A DNA stretch of 64,000 bases from Tigriopus japonicus (Eukaryota > Arthropoda > Copepoda > Harpacticoida > Harpacticidae), in contig CM021312.1 of assembly GCA_010645155.1 (NCBI GenBank), positions 9,684,182 through 9,748,181 on the forward strand, written 5' to 3'. A program made the translations under genes and the position numbers. Positions 42,425 through 51,894 of this stretch are shown in pieces; position 1 is the first letter of the stretch; every line of letters begins with the position of its first letter. The notes under the pieces are model-generated. The model did no database searches. It was not told the DNA's origin and saw only the letters and a program-made list of their open reading frames with translations.

Positions 42425-45246
42425 AAGGGCTCTATTTGAACGTGCATTGTCTGATTTCCAAAAAAGACAGCACAAAGGTCAAAGTACTGGAGGAGCTAGC
42501 CATTGATAGAGAGGTCTCCTTCATTTCTATCACAGAGACTTGGCTTCGTCCAGGAGTTTTAGACGAAGAAGTAGCAATAGCTGGTTTTAGACTAGTTCGA
42601 TGTGATAGAGTACGCCCTAATAATCCCATTTTCCCACATGGGGGCGTATGTCTATATGTCAGGAAAGACTTACTTCTTAGTCATGTACGAATGTCGAATG
42701 GAGAAGTAGAAGTTTTGATTTGTCATATCAAGGCCCTTGATCTTACGGTTGTAACAATGTATCGGCCACCTTCTTGTAGCTCTTCTTCATTTCTGTCAGC
42801 TCTCCAATTCATTGGAAAGGAGTTAGATCGAGAGGTTTGTTCTCGACTCTTTGTTGTTGGCGACTTCAATTTTCCGGCTAGCATTGTAGAGTGGGAGGTT
42901 AGTCCGGATGGGTACATTCCCATTTCGAAAACGGCATCGCCGTCTTTCGAAAAATTAGAAGAGTTTGCGATCTTGCGTAATCTCTCTCAACACGTTGGTG
43001 TTGCAACCAGAGCAGAGAGTGTTTTAGACTTAGTTTTTTCCAATGACCCTGATCTGATCCAGTATGTCCATGTTGCCCCATGTAGTCTTTCAGATCATCA
43101 CATTCTTGAGATAGGGTCGACCATTACTCAAAAGCCGGCGAGCTCTAGAGTTAAACCTGCTCAAAAGGTGGGCGTGGCCAAGTTTAAGTTCAAAGATGAA
43201 CACTGGCCCATTATTGTTGAAAGATTAGGCGAGTTGGACTTGATTTCCATTCTAAAGCAGGAACCATCAATAGATAAAGCTATAAATAAGCTAATTTCAC
43301 TTTTTGACGAGGTTTGTTTGTCCAGTGGTATTCCAGAAATAGTGGCAAAAGGTAGGCCATTGTCTAGAATTCCAAAGGTTAGGAAGAAGTTGTTCAAACG
43401 GAGTTGTCAGCTTTCGAATAGACTTCGACGTACTTCAAATCCATTTGTTGTAGCCAGCCTCCAAAGCAAATTGGATGTGGTCCAATCAAAAATTAGGGCC
43501 TCCATTGATTCCGATCAGTTAGAGAAGGAAAGTAGAGTGATCCAGGAGGTTAAGACTAATCCAAAGGCGTTTTTCTCGTTTGCGAATACAAAGAGAAAAA
43601 TGAAGCATCCTGTAGGACCTTTTGAGGTCGGCGGTAAAACCGTCAATGATAGTGAGGTTATGGCCAGTATGCTTGGAGATCAGTTCTCAAGTGTATTTTC
43701 AATTCCAAAAAGGGTAGTCAGAGCAGGCCATGACTGTAGCAATGTTTTTGATGAGACTGGCATTGATAGTCAGGATAATCGACTGGAGGATCTGGTAGTC
43801 ACAGATCAAGATGCTTTTGAGGCCATCAAGAGCTTAAAGCTCTCGAGTTCTCCTGGACCTGATGGTGTGACATCTCAGTTTCTGATGAAATGTTCACAGA
43901 TTCTTGCCCCTGTTTTCTCCTATTTGATGCGTTGCATTTTAGATCAGGGCAAGTTTCCCTCCTCTCTAAAAGTAGCTCATGTCGTTCCAATTTTTAAGGG
44001 CGGAGATAAGTCACTCCCTAGTAATTATAGGCCCATTTCTCTGACCTCCAGCGTTGCAAAGGTTTTTGAGAAGATTATGAAGTCCAAGCTTGTAGATTAT
44101 TTGGAAGTCCATGATTTAATTCCTTCTGGACAGCATGGGTTTCGAGCTCATTTTAGTACAGTAACCCAATTGGTTGATCATATTGAGCAAATCATTGAAG
44201 GGCTCGAAAGTCATGAGTCAGTTGATGTAGTCTATCTTGACTTTGCCAAGGCCTTCGATAAGGTAGATCATGGTCTTTTGCTCGATCAACTCAAAGAGTT
44301 AGGGGTCCAGGGTAAGGTCCTGACTTGGATTGATAGTTTTATAAGCGAAAGGAAGCAAATAGTTAAAGTCGAAGGATCTTTTAGCGGCATGTATGATGTC
44401 AAGTCAGGTGTTCCGCAAGGTTCAATTTTAGGTCCGCTCTTGTTTATTCTCTTTATTGCTCCTCTCCAGAATTTTAGAACAAAAGCCAGTATTTCTTCAT
44501 ATGCTGATGACACAAAATTAGTTTGTGGAAGGAATGGGCAGGACTCGAAATGTTTAGTTGAGGACTTGGAGAAGGTCTACTCTTGGGTTGGCGAGAGTAA
44601 CATGGCATTGAACGGGATGAAATTCCGCACAATGACGTATGGGGCGTCAAAATTAGATGTTCCTCTCAAAGACAATGGAGGTTGTGATATTGAGCAGGTC
44701 TCGTCCATGAAGGATTTGGGAGTTGTCATCCAAGATGATGGAAAGTTCGATGAGCATATCCAGTTGAAAGTGGGGAAGGCATTTCAAACATGTGGCTGGA
44801 TCTATCGCACTTTCAAGTCCAGAGATAGTATTACGATGCTAACTCTGTTCAAGTCGATTGTTCAACCGCATCTTGAATATGCCTCACCCATTTGGGCTCC
44901 AATGAGTTCGGCAGGTTTGCAAAAGGTCGAGCAGGTCCAAAGATGTTTTACTAGGAACATCACGGGAATGAGAGAGCTCTCGTATTGGGAGAGGCTCCAG
45001 AAGTTAGGGTTGTACAGTACTCAGAGAAGGTACGAAAGGTATCTGATACTGTATGTTTTTAAGAGCATTCATGGGCTCTGCCCTAACCCAGGATTTGAGA
45101 TCAGTTGTAGCGATCGTAGAGGTTTTACGTGCGCTCTGAGAGCACCTCCAAATCCTAAGGAATCGAGGCTAGTTCGACCTCTCTTCTTTATCGGGCTCCT
45201 TCATTGTTCAATTTGTTGCCTATTTGCCTTCGTCGGGAATATGTAG
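42349..45246 (+). CDS. LINE ORF2: endonuclease and reverse transcriptase
   Basis: The frame is open from just after a TAA at 42346-42348, with no ATG for the first few hundred bases. It may be reached by frameshift or re-initiation. From 42436 it spans 936 residues. The N-terminal APE-type endonuclease shows SITETWLRPG, GGVCLYVRKD, TVVTMYRPPS, VVGDFNFPAS and SDHHILEI. The reverse transcriptase shows SSPGPDGVTSQFL, NYRPISLTSSVAKVFEK, QHGFR, VYLDFAKAFDKVDH, SGVPQGSILGPLLF and the catalytic YADD (44500-44511). The C-terminal region PIWAPMSSAGLQK ... SDRRGFTCALRAPPNPKESR is shared with the truncated copies. After that, a deletion of about 16 bp relative to the 25.8-kb copy shifts the frame, and the original end (FNLLPICLRREYVGADP) continues in another frame to 45305. 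Confidence 0.9.
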   Translation, partial: AGFFKVRQEGPRTDRLGPSEDFKPIKGLYLNVHCLISKKDSTKVKVLEELAIDREVSFISITETWLRPGVLDEEVAIAGFRLVRCDRVRPNNPIFPHGGVCLYVRKDLLLSHVRMSNGEVEVLICHIKALDLTVVTMYRPPSCSSSSFLSALQFIGKELDREVCSRLFVVGDFNFPASIVEWEVSPDGYIPISKTASPSFEKLEEFAILRNLSQHVGVATRAESVLDLVFSNDPDLIQYVHVAPCSLSDHHILEIGSTITQKPASSRVKPAQKVGVAKFKFKDEHWPIIVERLGELDLISILKQEPSIDKAINKLISLFDEVCLSSGIPEIVAKGRPLSRIPKVRKKLFKRSCQLSNRLRRTSNPFVVASLQSKLDVVQSKIRASIDSDQLEKESRVIQEVKTNPKAFFSFANTKRKMKHPVGPFEVGGKTVNDSEVMASMLGDQFSSVFSIPKRVVRAGHDCSNVFDETGIDSQDNRLEDLVVTDQDAFEAIKSLKLSSSPGPDGVTSQFLMKCSQILAPVFSYLMRCILDQGKFPSSLKVAHVVPIFKGGDKSLPSNYRPISLTSSVAKVFEKIMKSKLVDYLEVHDLIPSGQHGFRAHFSTVTQLVDHIEQIIEGLESHESVDVVYLDFAKAFDKVDHGLLLDQLKELGVQGKVLTWIDSFISERKQIVKVEGSFSGMYDVKSGVPQGSILGPLLFILFIAPLQNFRTKASISSYADDTKLVCGRNGQDSKCLVEDLEKVYSWVGESNMALNGMKFRTMTYGASKLDVPLKDNGGCDIEQVSSMKDLGVVIQDDGKFDEHIQLKVGKAFQTCGWIYRTFKSRDSITMLTLFKSIVQPHLEYASPIWAPMSSAGLQKVEQVQRCFTRNITGMRELSYWERLQKLGLYSTQRRYERYLILYVFKSIHGLCPNPGFEISCSDRRGFTCALRAPPNPKESRLVRPLFFIGLLHCSICCLFAFVGNM
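42355..42361 (+). promoter_or_regulatory. Candidate -1 ribosomal frameshift site in the LINE
   Basis: The heptamer T TTT TTA lies in the ORF1 reading frame (GAT TTT TTA), 7 nt after the last stop in the ORF2 frame. A -1 slip here fuses ORF1 to ORF2. A hairpin can form 14 nt downstream: ggtccaag (42376-42383) with cttggtcc (42394-42401), one mismatch. ORF2 has no early ATG. Spacer length is above the usual 5-9 nt, so this is a sequence-based proposal. Confidence 0.5.
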
Positions 45247-45305
45247 GAGCTGATCCTCTAACAGCATTTAAGGCAGGATTGGACAAATTTTTGAATACTG
45301 TTCCT

Positions 45306-45500
45306 NNNNNNNNNNNNNNNNNNNNNNNNNNNNNNNNNNNNNNNNNNNNNNNNNNNNNNNNNNNNNNNNNNNNNNNNNNNNNNNNNNNNNNNNNNNNNNN
45401 NNNNNNNNNNNNNNNNNNNNNNNNNNNNNNNNNNNNNNNNNNNNNNNNNNNNNNNNNNNNNNNNNNNNNNNNNNNNNNNNNNNNNNNNNNNNNNNNNNNN
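45306..45500. other. Assembly gap (195 N)
   Basis: A run of N that hides the 3' end of the LINE and its target duplication. Frames drawn through it are artefacts. Confidence 0.99.
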
Positions 45501-45920
45501 AGGTTCAAGCTTAGTTTGCAAAGCAAAGATAAAACTGAATTTTTTTGCAGCGAACTTTGAAATTTGTAAAAACAAACCTCCATGTATGAAGTAATATTTA
45601 TGGTGGCTGAGTAATCTTCTTGTCATTTCGGTTTTTTCCAGAACTACCGACACTTACTCGTTGCTAGACCAAATACCAATTGATTGGAAAGAATAACATA
45701 TTTTTGGTAAAATGGAAAGAAATCCGCAACTAACGCGAAAAAAGTACTAAAAACCATTAATAACCTATGGTTTCTGTTCAACTTATAAAATAAAAGCTCA
45801 GTTTGGTTGTGCGTGTGTTCCAGTTTCCATCGTTATGCCCTTTTTTGCATCCTATCGAAAGGTTATCATGAAATAAATATCTACTAGCGCTCAGTTTTAT
45901 GACCGGCAATCAATTCGGAT

Positions 45921-45963
45921 TTATAAAACTTGCAAATCTGGAGCCTACATATCTAGTTCAGTT
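45921..45963 (+). promoter_or_regulatory. Possible core promoter of saposin-like gene B
   Basis: A TATA-like tataaaac at about 45922 and an arthropod-type initiator tcagtt at 45958-45963 lie 23 bp before the ATG. The spacing from TATA to initiator (about 38 nt) is a little long. Another tataaaa lies at 45784-45790. Confidence 0.35.
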
Positions 45964-45985
45964 TGCCATTAAACCCGAAAGCACC

Positions 45986-48441
45986 ATGAAGTGGTCGTAT
46001 TTTGGGACTGTTGTGGCTCTGTTAGTACTACAGAGTTCACTTTCTCAAGCTCAAAACTTTGACGATTGCATGAACGAAGTTGAGAAAGTTGTCGAGAGAT
46101 TCTCCACTCCTGATATAGAAGAAGTTGTCGAGGGACTTCTAAAAGAAGAATTGTGTGGCGAAGGGAATGATTTCCCTAATGAGGCTGAATGCACAGCAAG
46201 CATTGCGCAACGTTGGCCTGACATCACGAAACTTTTCAAGGAATTTCAGGGAGTCTTTGCCAATTCGACTTGCACTGAGGCAATTCCTATCAGATTAGAG
46301 TGGAATTGTGTCACTTGCCAATACAGGATTCAGGGACTTCTCAACACTCTCAGATCATATTCATTCTCAAGGTATTTAGAATTTGATGTTTTTCCACATC
46401 ATTTGCTTCATGAAGTACCAATCAGATTATTGAATCATTTGGAGTAGAAAGCAAAAATGTCATGTGGTAAATCAAGCAAGCAATTTATTGAGCTATACTA
46501 GAACTGTCTTGAATGGGGATTTATTGCTTCATTAGTCAAAATTAACCCTGATTTTTTTTGTAAAATCTTGTGCAATTCAAAGTGAATAGGCTAGAACAGA
46601 TCCATCCATAGTTAATTCTCATTCAATCAGGTGGCAAGTTTTATTGTACACCATGGGTTCTCAACCTATGGGTATTTACCCAAAATTGGGTAAATTTGAC
46701 TTTCTGTTGGGTAAATTTGTGTCCGGAAAAATTGGAAAAAACTTGAGGTTTTTCGACCAATATTGCACGTTTTCTTCACAGAAACAAATACAAAAGTCAC
46801 ATTAAAACGCCCAAAAACGCTGTAATATTGGTCATTATTACATAGGGGGGTAAATCGGATATTTCCCTTGCCAAAATGGGTATCCCCCGGAAAAAGGTTG
46901 AGAACCCCTGCTATACACTATTACAAGTGACTATCAAAAATGACTAATTTGAAAATCCAGAGATTTTCAGACTTGCTTCATTCAGTTTGCAATTCAAGCA
47001 ACAAATCCACCATTATCCATTTTTGTACTTGAAAATTTTCCCTATTGCAAGCCAAACTACATAATTCTGGTCATGGTCATGCTCTTTAGATTACTAAACA
47101 TTGGTGAAATCACTCAAGACAATGTGTGTGGTTGGTTTAAATATATGTTGATAATAAAAAAAAATGTTTTTTAAATGCCAAATAATAATTATTTTCGGAG
47201 CAAAACGGTGATCAGTAGAGCCGAGGGAAGAAGGTTGTTTTACCATTGAGCAAAAAATCTAGAGCGTTGAAAACAGCTTGTTCTGTCTCTTTGCATGCAC
47301 TAGCAATGAGCAAGCTGACCCAGCACTTGGAAACATCTGGAAGCTCTACTTGACTCCAAAAAAAATTCCAAGTCTTTCACTGATACTACATTTTTTTAAA
47401 CATTTGTAATGAATGATACAGCTTGAAAAGTTGAGATTTTGTACAAGTTCATGTGATTGCAGCCATAACATGCACATAAAAAAAGACGGATGACTATTTT
47501 AAGCACAGATATACTTTGAATGCTTGATTAGTTCTGGTTTTGATAAGGTCAATCAAATTTTTTTTGCTGCTTCACAATTTGCTTTTAGCTATTAATTCAG
47601 TTTTTAACGTTTTTTTATTTGCACTCAAAATGACGACTGGTTTCTTTGTAGGGCATTCCGGAATTATGCTCTTGGTCCAGCATATTGTGAAAAGGAAGGC
47701 TCCTCTGAGGATCAAGCAGCTTGCAAGCAATGGGTTGAAGATTACATCACCAAATGCTTTGCCATTATTCGCTTCACTCCAACAGAAAATATTTGCAAAG
47801 AGATGTATAATGAGTGTGTTGGAGAAATTGGTTGTCGGGATGGCATGGCAGAGATCTATAAACAAATTGGTTACCCAGACACTATTGACAGAACCAAAGC
47901 TCTCCTAAAACGTGACGTTTGCACTCAAACCTGGGTGGAGAGCCAAACTGGTTGTGAAAAGGGTGTTGATGATCATTGGCAAAATATAGCTGCAGCACTA
48001 GCACCAAGGGGTTTTGACTTCATGACAATCTGCTCCAATTATTTCGAATATTTTGCTGATCCAAAAGAGGGCGCCATTTGGGACTGCAGCACTTGTCAAA
48101 TGAGGGTTCGGGAGATGATGGGTTTCAACAAAAACCACAAAATTGATTGGACAGTTGCATCCGTTGACCAGGTCATCTATGGAACAAATATTTGCATGGA
48201 TGCAGAAGACAAGCCAGCAGGCATTCTAGCTTGTCAAAAGTACGTGAGAGCTTTCATGCCCAGAGCAGTAGATGTCCTTATTGAGGACGCCTACAACAAC
48301 CCTGACAAGATTTGTAGAAACGTTTACAAATTTGACGATTCTTGTCAATTCATCGAAATGGACTCTGGAGCTACTTCCACAAGTGCTGCCCTTGCCTTCA
48401 AGGTTGCAGCCTCAATTCTTGCATTAAATTTGTTGTTTTGA
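45986..48441 (+). CDS. Saposin-like four-module secreted protein, paralogue B, 391 aa
   Basis: Exons 45986-46371 and 47652-48441, phase-2 intron of 1280 bp at the same codon as in A and C. The ATG at 45986 starts a signal peptide (MKWSYFGTVVALLVLQSSLS). An upstream in-frame ATG at 45899 is ignored because it would bury that signal. Modules: S1 with four Cys (FDDC, EELC, AEC, STC), S2 with six (EWNCVTC, PAYC, AAC, NIC, NEC) plus an extra Cys in ITKCFAII, S3 with four (EIGC, RDVC, TGC, TIC), S4 with six (IWDCSTC, NIC, LAC, KIC, DSC). The sequon ANST matches those in A and C. The C terminus DSGATSTSA followed by a hydrophobic tail looks like a GPI signal. Exon 1 is exactly as long as in A (386 nt). 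The intron carries a hAT-like MITE (46652-46910). It stands head to tail with C, 434 bp upstream of it. Confidence 0.88.
46652..46910. mobile_element. hAT-like MITE with GGTTCTCAACC termini, in the intron of gene B
   Basis: The left end catgggttctcaacctatgg and the reversed right end caggggttctcaaccttttt share gggttctcaacc, a known hAT-type terminus. The flanks ttgtacac and ctatacac agree at 6 of 8 positions. Subterminal ggtatttaccc / gggtatccccc are also related. No ORF. The rest of the intron (46920-47650) shows nothing else. Confidence 0.75.
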
Positions 48442-48682
48442 TTGCCTCTAATTATATCCTACAATATAGACATTATCACCCATGAAAGTTGGCGCTTCTT
48501 CATTTTTTGGTTTTATCAATAGTGCAATTGCCTTCAGAAAGGATTTCATTTTTTTATGAAATTGACCTCAAATATTTTTCTGTGCCTTAATTCTAAAAAA
48601 ACAAACAAAAGATAGTTTGGGAATTCCCATTTTCCAAGGTCAATTTCAATTTACTTGCTTGCTTTTTAACATTTAGGGTGCC

Positions 48683-48688
48683 AATAAA
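48683..48688 (+). terminator. Poly(A) signal, gene B
   Basis: The first AATAAA after the stop codon of gene B, about 240 bp downstream and about 190 bp before the ATG of gene C. Confidence 0.45.
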
Positions 48689-48875
48689 GATTGCAGGGAT
48701 TTAACATAGGGCAAGTTTGCAAGGTATTGCATGATGCCCTCGTAATTAGCACTTTTTTCCCTTGGTTTTAAGTATTTATGGCCTTGATAAGCCATGGTCA
48801 AGTGAGATCACTTGTAAACGATCAAATTAGTTTCTTAGTTTCAAATCGAGTCTTAAACGCAAATCATCAACAGCC

Positions 48876-50679
48876 ATGAAGTTCTTCATCATTAGTACCT
48901 TTGTCCTTCTGGCTTTTGCGGCCAGACCCGGTCATTCCCAAGACTTTTCAGATTGCATGGCAGCTGCCAAAAACGTTTTGGCCACTTTCACCACACCTGA
49001 AGTAGAGGCGTCCGTTGAAGCCGTCCTGAAGGAAAAACTGTGTGGAGAAGGAAATGCTTTTCCAAATGCTCAGGAATGCGAAAAGAGTATTTCCCAACGG
49101 TGGCCCAGTATCACGGCTCTTTTGGTGGACACTGGAGATGTGTTTGCCAATCAGTCTTGCACGCAAGCTATTCCCATTCAATTGGATTGGAACTGTAAGA
49201 CTTGTCAATATCGTATCCAAGGCCTTCTGAACACTCTTCGATCCACTGCCTTTTTAAGGTAGGTGTTACATAGTCATTCGGGGGTCTTATGTTATTTTTA
49301 AGTAGTGATGGACCAAAAAATAGAGAAATGGAAGATTTTGGCCTGTCGAAACCAATGAATTGAAAAATTGAAATATGTCCTTGCAGGATGATTTTTTTGC
49401 ACAAAATCATTCATTTTTTTTTTTGTTAAAAAAATTCTACCGTGTTGTGGTGATAGTAACATTTTTTATCACAGTTACAAACATCTTCACAATAGAGACC
49501 AAAAGTAAAGAGGATTTTCGACATTTGGATCGATCTTCAGATATGTTGAATAGTTTTGGGCAACAATATTGAATTTTGACTCCATCTCATTTGGCTAGAC
49601 TGTTTTGACCTCCTTTTAGTTGCTTTTTGCTGATCATTTTTCCATGTGCTGAATATGTTCAAAGCATTTGAAAAAAAAATCCCAAAACGGTATAAGCTCA
49701 AAATGAATTAAAATATTTTCCTAGTGTGAGAAATTTGGGAATGAAAGGGCTCTAGTTGTGGGGATATCTAATGAAAAAGTAGGTAGTTACATTGATAACT
49801 ACCATTTCTTGTTGGGGCTCTTTAGTGAGGCTAAATATGCACCGCTAAAATCATCCAAGACGTAAAAATATATGAAAAGCAATCGCCATTTTTTATTCCA
49901 GTTTTTTTCGGGAGTTGGCTAACGGTCCAGCCTATTGTGAAAAAGGTTCACCATCTCAAGCAGAAATTGAAACCTGCCAAGAATGGGTCGCAAATTATAT
50001 TCCCAAAGCGTTCCTCGTTTTAAGAATCACTCCTCTAGAAGATATTTGCAACGAGCTTTACGATTTATGTTCTGGAGAGATTGGATGTCGGACAGGCATG
50101 GAACAAATGATAATTCAAATGGGTGACGAGAGCACCATTGATCGGACCAAAATCATTTTGAAAGATCAAGTGTGTTCCCAATCCTGGGTCCCGGGAGCTG
50201 AAGGTTGCAAGAGGGCCGTTGATCTTTATTGGGCAAAGCTGGCCAAAACCATGTCTGGAATGAGCCCTAATTTCATCACCATCTGCCAGAACTACAACTA
50301 CTTTGCTGCGCCCTCTGCTGGAGAAAAATGGAACTGCGAAACCTGTCAGAAGAGGATGAAAGAGGTCATGCGGTTCCATTTGGACTTTCAAATCGATTGG
50401 ATTGTATCGGCTGTTAGTCAGATTAATTACTCGGATTTCTGTAAGAATTTGTCTGCGGGCGAGGGCGACATTGTTGTTTGTGAACAATCCGTGAGAACCT
50501 TCATTCCCAGGGCTTTGCAAGTCTTGATGGACGATGCCAATGAGAATCCGGATAAGCTTTGCCGTAATATCTTTGATTTCGATAACAGTTGCCAATTCAT
50601 TGAAATGAGTGGGTCCACTTCCATGAAGTTCTCCGTAATGGCTTTGCTTGCTAGTGGACTTTTCGGTCTTTTAGCATAA
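48876..50679 (+). CDS. Saposin-like four-module secreted protein, paralogue C, 386 aa
   Basis: Exons 48876-49258 and 49902-50679, phase-2 intron of 643 bp. Signal peptide residues 1-21 (MKFFIISTFVLLAFAARPGH). Cysteines: S1 C27, C56, C68, C95; S2 C107, C110, C140, C153, C177, C184; S3 C190, C219, C230, C256; S4 C273, C276, C308, C321, C348, C358. S2 and S4 show full saposin B spacing with helix motifs YIPKAFLVL and FIPRALQVL before C5. S1 and S3 lack C2 and C5 only. S1 resembles S3 and S2 resembles S4, so the protein is a duplicated two-module unit. A sequon (ANQS) lies before C95. The C-terminal MSGST then a hydrophobic run to A386 suggests GPI attachment. Poly(A) signal at 50715. The role is not known. 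Lipid or membrane binding is inferred from the saposin fold only. Confidence 0.88.
49303..49320. repeat. Lone 'AGTGATGGACC' end in the intron of gene C
   Basis: tagtgatggaccaaaaaat matches one terminus of the element at 34899-35241. No partner end is seen within the intron. Confidence 0.4.
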
Positions 50680-50714
50680 ACATGTTTGATTGCTAGATTT
50701 TTGTTAGCTTGTGA

Positions 50715-50720
50715 AATAAA
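50715..50720 (+). terminator. Poly(A) signal, gene C
   Basis: AATAAA 36 bp after the stop codon of gene C. Confidence 0.75.
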
Positions 50721-50724
50721 ACAT

Positions 50725-51600
50725 TATTGAAGATACGATGGATGTCAAAAATTTAAGAATGACTTGGATAGGTCCTCAAAACCTTCCATCAAAAGTTTTT
50801 CGTAGTCTAGTATGCAATGGAGTTTATGACAAATTGATCTTTCTGGAAATTGTTGAACGGATGGATTATTTAATACACAATAAAATTGCTACTATGATGT
50901 GAATTATATTCCAAGGTTCCGTTAAATCACTGCTTTTCATCAGGCTCTTAACTTTATCTACAATTGAGGCTTGTACATTCAAATTTGATTGTAACGTCAA
51001 TAGGCAAAGCCTTGAAGTAATTACGACATCTTTCGGCGTAAACAAGGCATCATTTTAAGATTATTTAGAGACCCTAAAATGAGAGACGCCCGAGGTTGAG
51101 ATTACCGTGATTACGTCATGAGATATTACTTATGTGATTAATCAGTAGTAGCACTTTTCAGCGCCGTTTTCAACTCTTCCAAACAGACTGATCCCTCAAG
51201 AGGGTGTTACTCAAATAAGTGCTTCCACATCTTAATCTGAAGCTCAACTTTTGGGTTTTTAGATTACAACTTCATGTGTTGATGTAAAATGTGTTTATTT
51301 TTTTCAAGTTGCATTTTTTTGTTCACATGTCAAAAGTTAACAAATAAAGAATCTTAGAATTGGGCAAAGTTATTTGAAAATGAATTGGCAAACAGTGTAT
51401 TTGATAATTTTGTGTTCAAAATATGAAGCACCACTTTATTTACAAAATCTGGTAGTTTCAGATACTGCTTACTTTTCTCCATGGTACATCATTTGAAACC
51501 CTGCGTGTCTCTCCATCCAGGGTCTCTAAGCTGATTGACTAAATCCATCCATAGATATCTAAAATTCTGGAAGTCGTACCTAGGGCTCAGATAAATTTGC
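50725..51600. other. Intergenic DNA, nothing recognised
   Basis: AT-rich. No supported gene or repeat before the minisatellite. Confidence 0.4.
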
Positions 51601-51616
51601 CGTTTTTTGTTCAAAA

Positions 51617-51711
51617 GTTGCAACTTTTTAACCCTAAAGTTGCAACTTTTTAACCCTAAAGTTGCAACTTTTTAACCCTAAAGTTGCAACTTTTTAACCC
51701 TAAAGTTGCAA
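51617..51711. repeat. 22-bp minisatellite, four and a third copies
   Basis: The unit gttgcaactttttaacccta plus aa is repeated without visible change from 51617 to 51704, then a partial copy. Short and homogeneous. Confidence 0.95.
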
Positions 51712-51803
51712 TATTTCTTGTTAAAAGTTGCCCACAATTTGACAAAAGTTGTTAAAACTAGATGTTATTTTCTGGCCTAAAAATGTCCAGTTCGACCAAT
51801 TTT

Positions 51804-51878
51804 GTCTCACTTGGCTTTAAACGAAATTTAATTTAAAACCGGAATTTAAATTAAATTTCGTTTAAAGCCAAGTGAGAC
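51804..51878. repeat. Perfect 34-bp inverted repeat
   Basis: The arms 51804-51837 (gtctcacttggctttaaacg start) and 51845-51878 (ending cgtttaaagccaagtgagac) are exactly complementary around a 7-nt loop. It abuts the truncated end of the Ty3/gypsy remnant. Confidence 0.95.
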
Positions 51879-51894
51879 AGGAATTTAAATTAAG

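Larger units (their letters stand above)
40768..45305 (+). mobile_element. Nearly complete two-ORF non-LTR retrotransposon (CR1/Jockey-like)
   Basis: The 5' region begins with two copies of cagtctcttctcgtctgt (about 40769-40806) followed by a GT-rich segment, as in LINEs with internal promoters. The 5' untranslated region is about 770 bp and T-rich. ORF1 (41540-42424) and ORF2 (42349-45246) follow. The 3' end runs into the assembly gap at 45306. At least four shorter copies in the window derive from this family or a close relative (1030, 25690, 37497 with 39285, 40200). A small deletion near 45178 has put the last residues of ORF2 out of frame, so this copy is probably not fully active. Confidence 0.9.

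Noticed and set aside
45188..45653. Open frames running through the run of N
   Set aside because: Artefacts of the assembly gap.
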